A stretch of DNA of 37,416 nt from Micromonospora fulviviridis (GTDB lineage Bacteria > Actinomycetota > Actinomycetes > Mycobacteriales > Micromonosporaceae): contig NZ_BMRA01000002.1 of the NCBI RefSeq assembly GCF_014648395.1, positions 744,759-782,174 on the forward strand, given 5' to 3'. How positions within the stretch are numbered: the stretch's first letter is position 1; each line of letters begins with the position of its first letter. The notes under the pieces were generated by a model. The model searched no databases, had not been told where the DNA came from, and worked only from the letters and a program-made list of their open reading frames with translations. Below are positions 37,035 through 37,416 of the stretch, one piece after another. The position numbers and the translations under genes were made by a program.

Positions 37035-37416
37035 TCAGCTGTTCCAGTGGTGGGCGACGATGTCGGCGGCCTGCTGCTCCCACTGCGCGTAGGCGTCCGG
37101 GTAGGCCGACACCTGCACGGTCTGGGCGGCCTCGGTCAGCGGCATGTCCTGCCAACCATCAACCTGCTTCAGACCCTTCTCGAAAGCCAGGGTCGCGTAC
37201 TCGGGGTCGGTGATCTGCTCCGGCGTGCCCCAACCCGAGGACGGGCGCTGCTGGAACAGACCCAGGCTGTCGTGGTCATTCTTGTCGCCGAGGTGACCCA
37301 GGTTCTCCAGCTTCGACTCCTGCAGGCTGGTCGCGATCGAGATGACCGCGGCCCGCTCCGGCAGACCCGCCTTCTTCGTCGCGGCGATGATCGCCTTCGC
37401 GTTGGCGGTCTGCTCG
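37035..37416 (-). CDS. secreted lysozyme-like/cell-wall protein (partial, 5' end outside the window)
   Basis: The last 126 residues of a protein read leftward from the window edge. They include AIIAATKKAGLPERAAVISI, ATSLQESKLENLGHLGDKND, the family-typical HDSLGLFQQRPSSGWGTPEQ, FEKGLKQVDGWQDMPLTEAA and the ending YAQWEQQAADIVAHHWNS. The ESKLxN...DHDSxGLFQQRP pattern belongs to actinobacterial exported proteins related to transglycosylases. The Glu in QESK is the likely catalytic-type residue. The signal peptide and any further domains are outside the window. Codon use is less G/C-extreme than its neighbours, consistent with high expression. Confidence 0.85.
   Translation of the reverse strand, partial: EQTANAKAIIAATKKAGLPERAAVISIATSLQESKLENLGHLGDKNDHDSLGLFQQRPSSGWGTPEQITDPEYATLAFEKGLKQVDGWQDMPLTEAAQTVQVSAYPDAYAQWEQQAADIVAHHWNS

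Overview
The window is about 73% G+C with strong G/C third-position bias, so long spurious antisense ORFs are everywhere and the real genes had to be chosen by domain content, start signals and packing. The gene content points to an actinomycete of the Micromonosporaceae, most likely Micromonospora. The clues are a TipAL-type MerR regulator, a tmsA-tmsB pair for 10-methyl fatty acids, ECF41 and ECF42 sigma factors, YidD, and a secreted lysozyme-like protein running off the right end. The genus is inference. No tRNA, rRNA, CRISPR, transposase, phage gene or origin was seen. This is ordinary chromosome with accessory, mostly small, transcription units.

Layout. 1-6.5 kb: haloacetate-dehalogenase-like hydrolase, DUF2071 protein, Cys-rich YidD, a four-helix His-bearing membrane protein divergent from an ECF41 sigma factor, an AraC/GyrI-like regulator, an APH-like kinase, and a membrane protein preceded by helically phased CTGAC repeats. 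6.5-9.5 kb: two paralogous membrane-anchored proteins (cytosolic PH-like domain, one helix, Pro/Thr linker, exported six-Cys domain) flanking a VOC protein. 9.8-12.9 kb: gluconate kinase and permease. 13-17.3 kb: monooxygenase-fold protein, TipAL regulator with a recognisable self-promoter, two-helix membrane protein, and a membrane GGDEF-EAL protein. 17.5-19.7 kb: secreted trypsin-fold protein with all three catalytic residues replaced, fused to a duplicated propeller-like region. 19.8-21.3 kb: winged-helix regulator divergent from an S41 peptidase, with a clear operator and a leaderless start. 21.3-23.9 kb: two-gene operon of a PD-(D/E)XK nuclease with four cluster-type cysteines and a 507-residue protein of unknown function. 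24.2-26.1 kb: zinc ribbon and a DGPF/ECF42 pair. 26.1-28.6 kb: trypsin-like membrane protease coupled to a 26-codon leader ORF, and a tandem-SRPBCC protein with its own regulator. 28.7-29.2 kb: remnant of a SigE-family sigma factor fused out of frame to the tail of another gene. 29.3-32 kb: tmsA-tmsB. 32.1-37.4 kb: YbaK deacylase, DUF427, membrane-tethered ricin-type lectin, MFS transporter divergent from a GlxA-type regulator, a 16-bp minisatellite, a DinB-like protein, a palindromic element and the partial secreted protein.

How they work together. Clear functional pairs are gntK-gntP (gluconate uptake and phosphorylation), tmsA-tmsB (methylation then reduction of oleoyl chains in lipids), DGPF-ECF42, the regulator/SRPBCC pair, and the nuclease/507-residue pair. 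Several regulators sit next to their probable targets with visible dyads, and two of these units look leaderless. The strongest candidates for undescribed biology are the Fe-S-type nuclease operon, the triple-dead trypsin/propeller protein, the leader-coupled protease and the PH-like/six-Cys paralogues.
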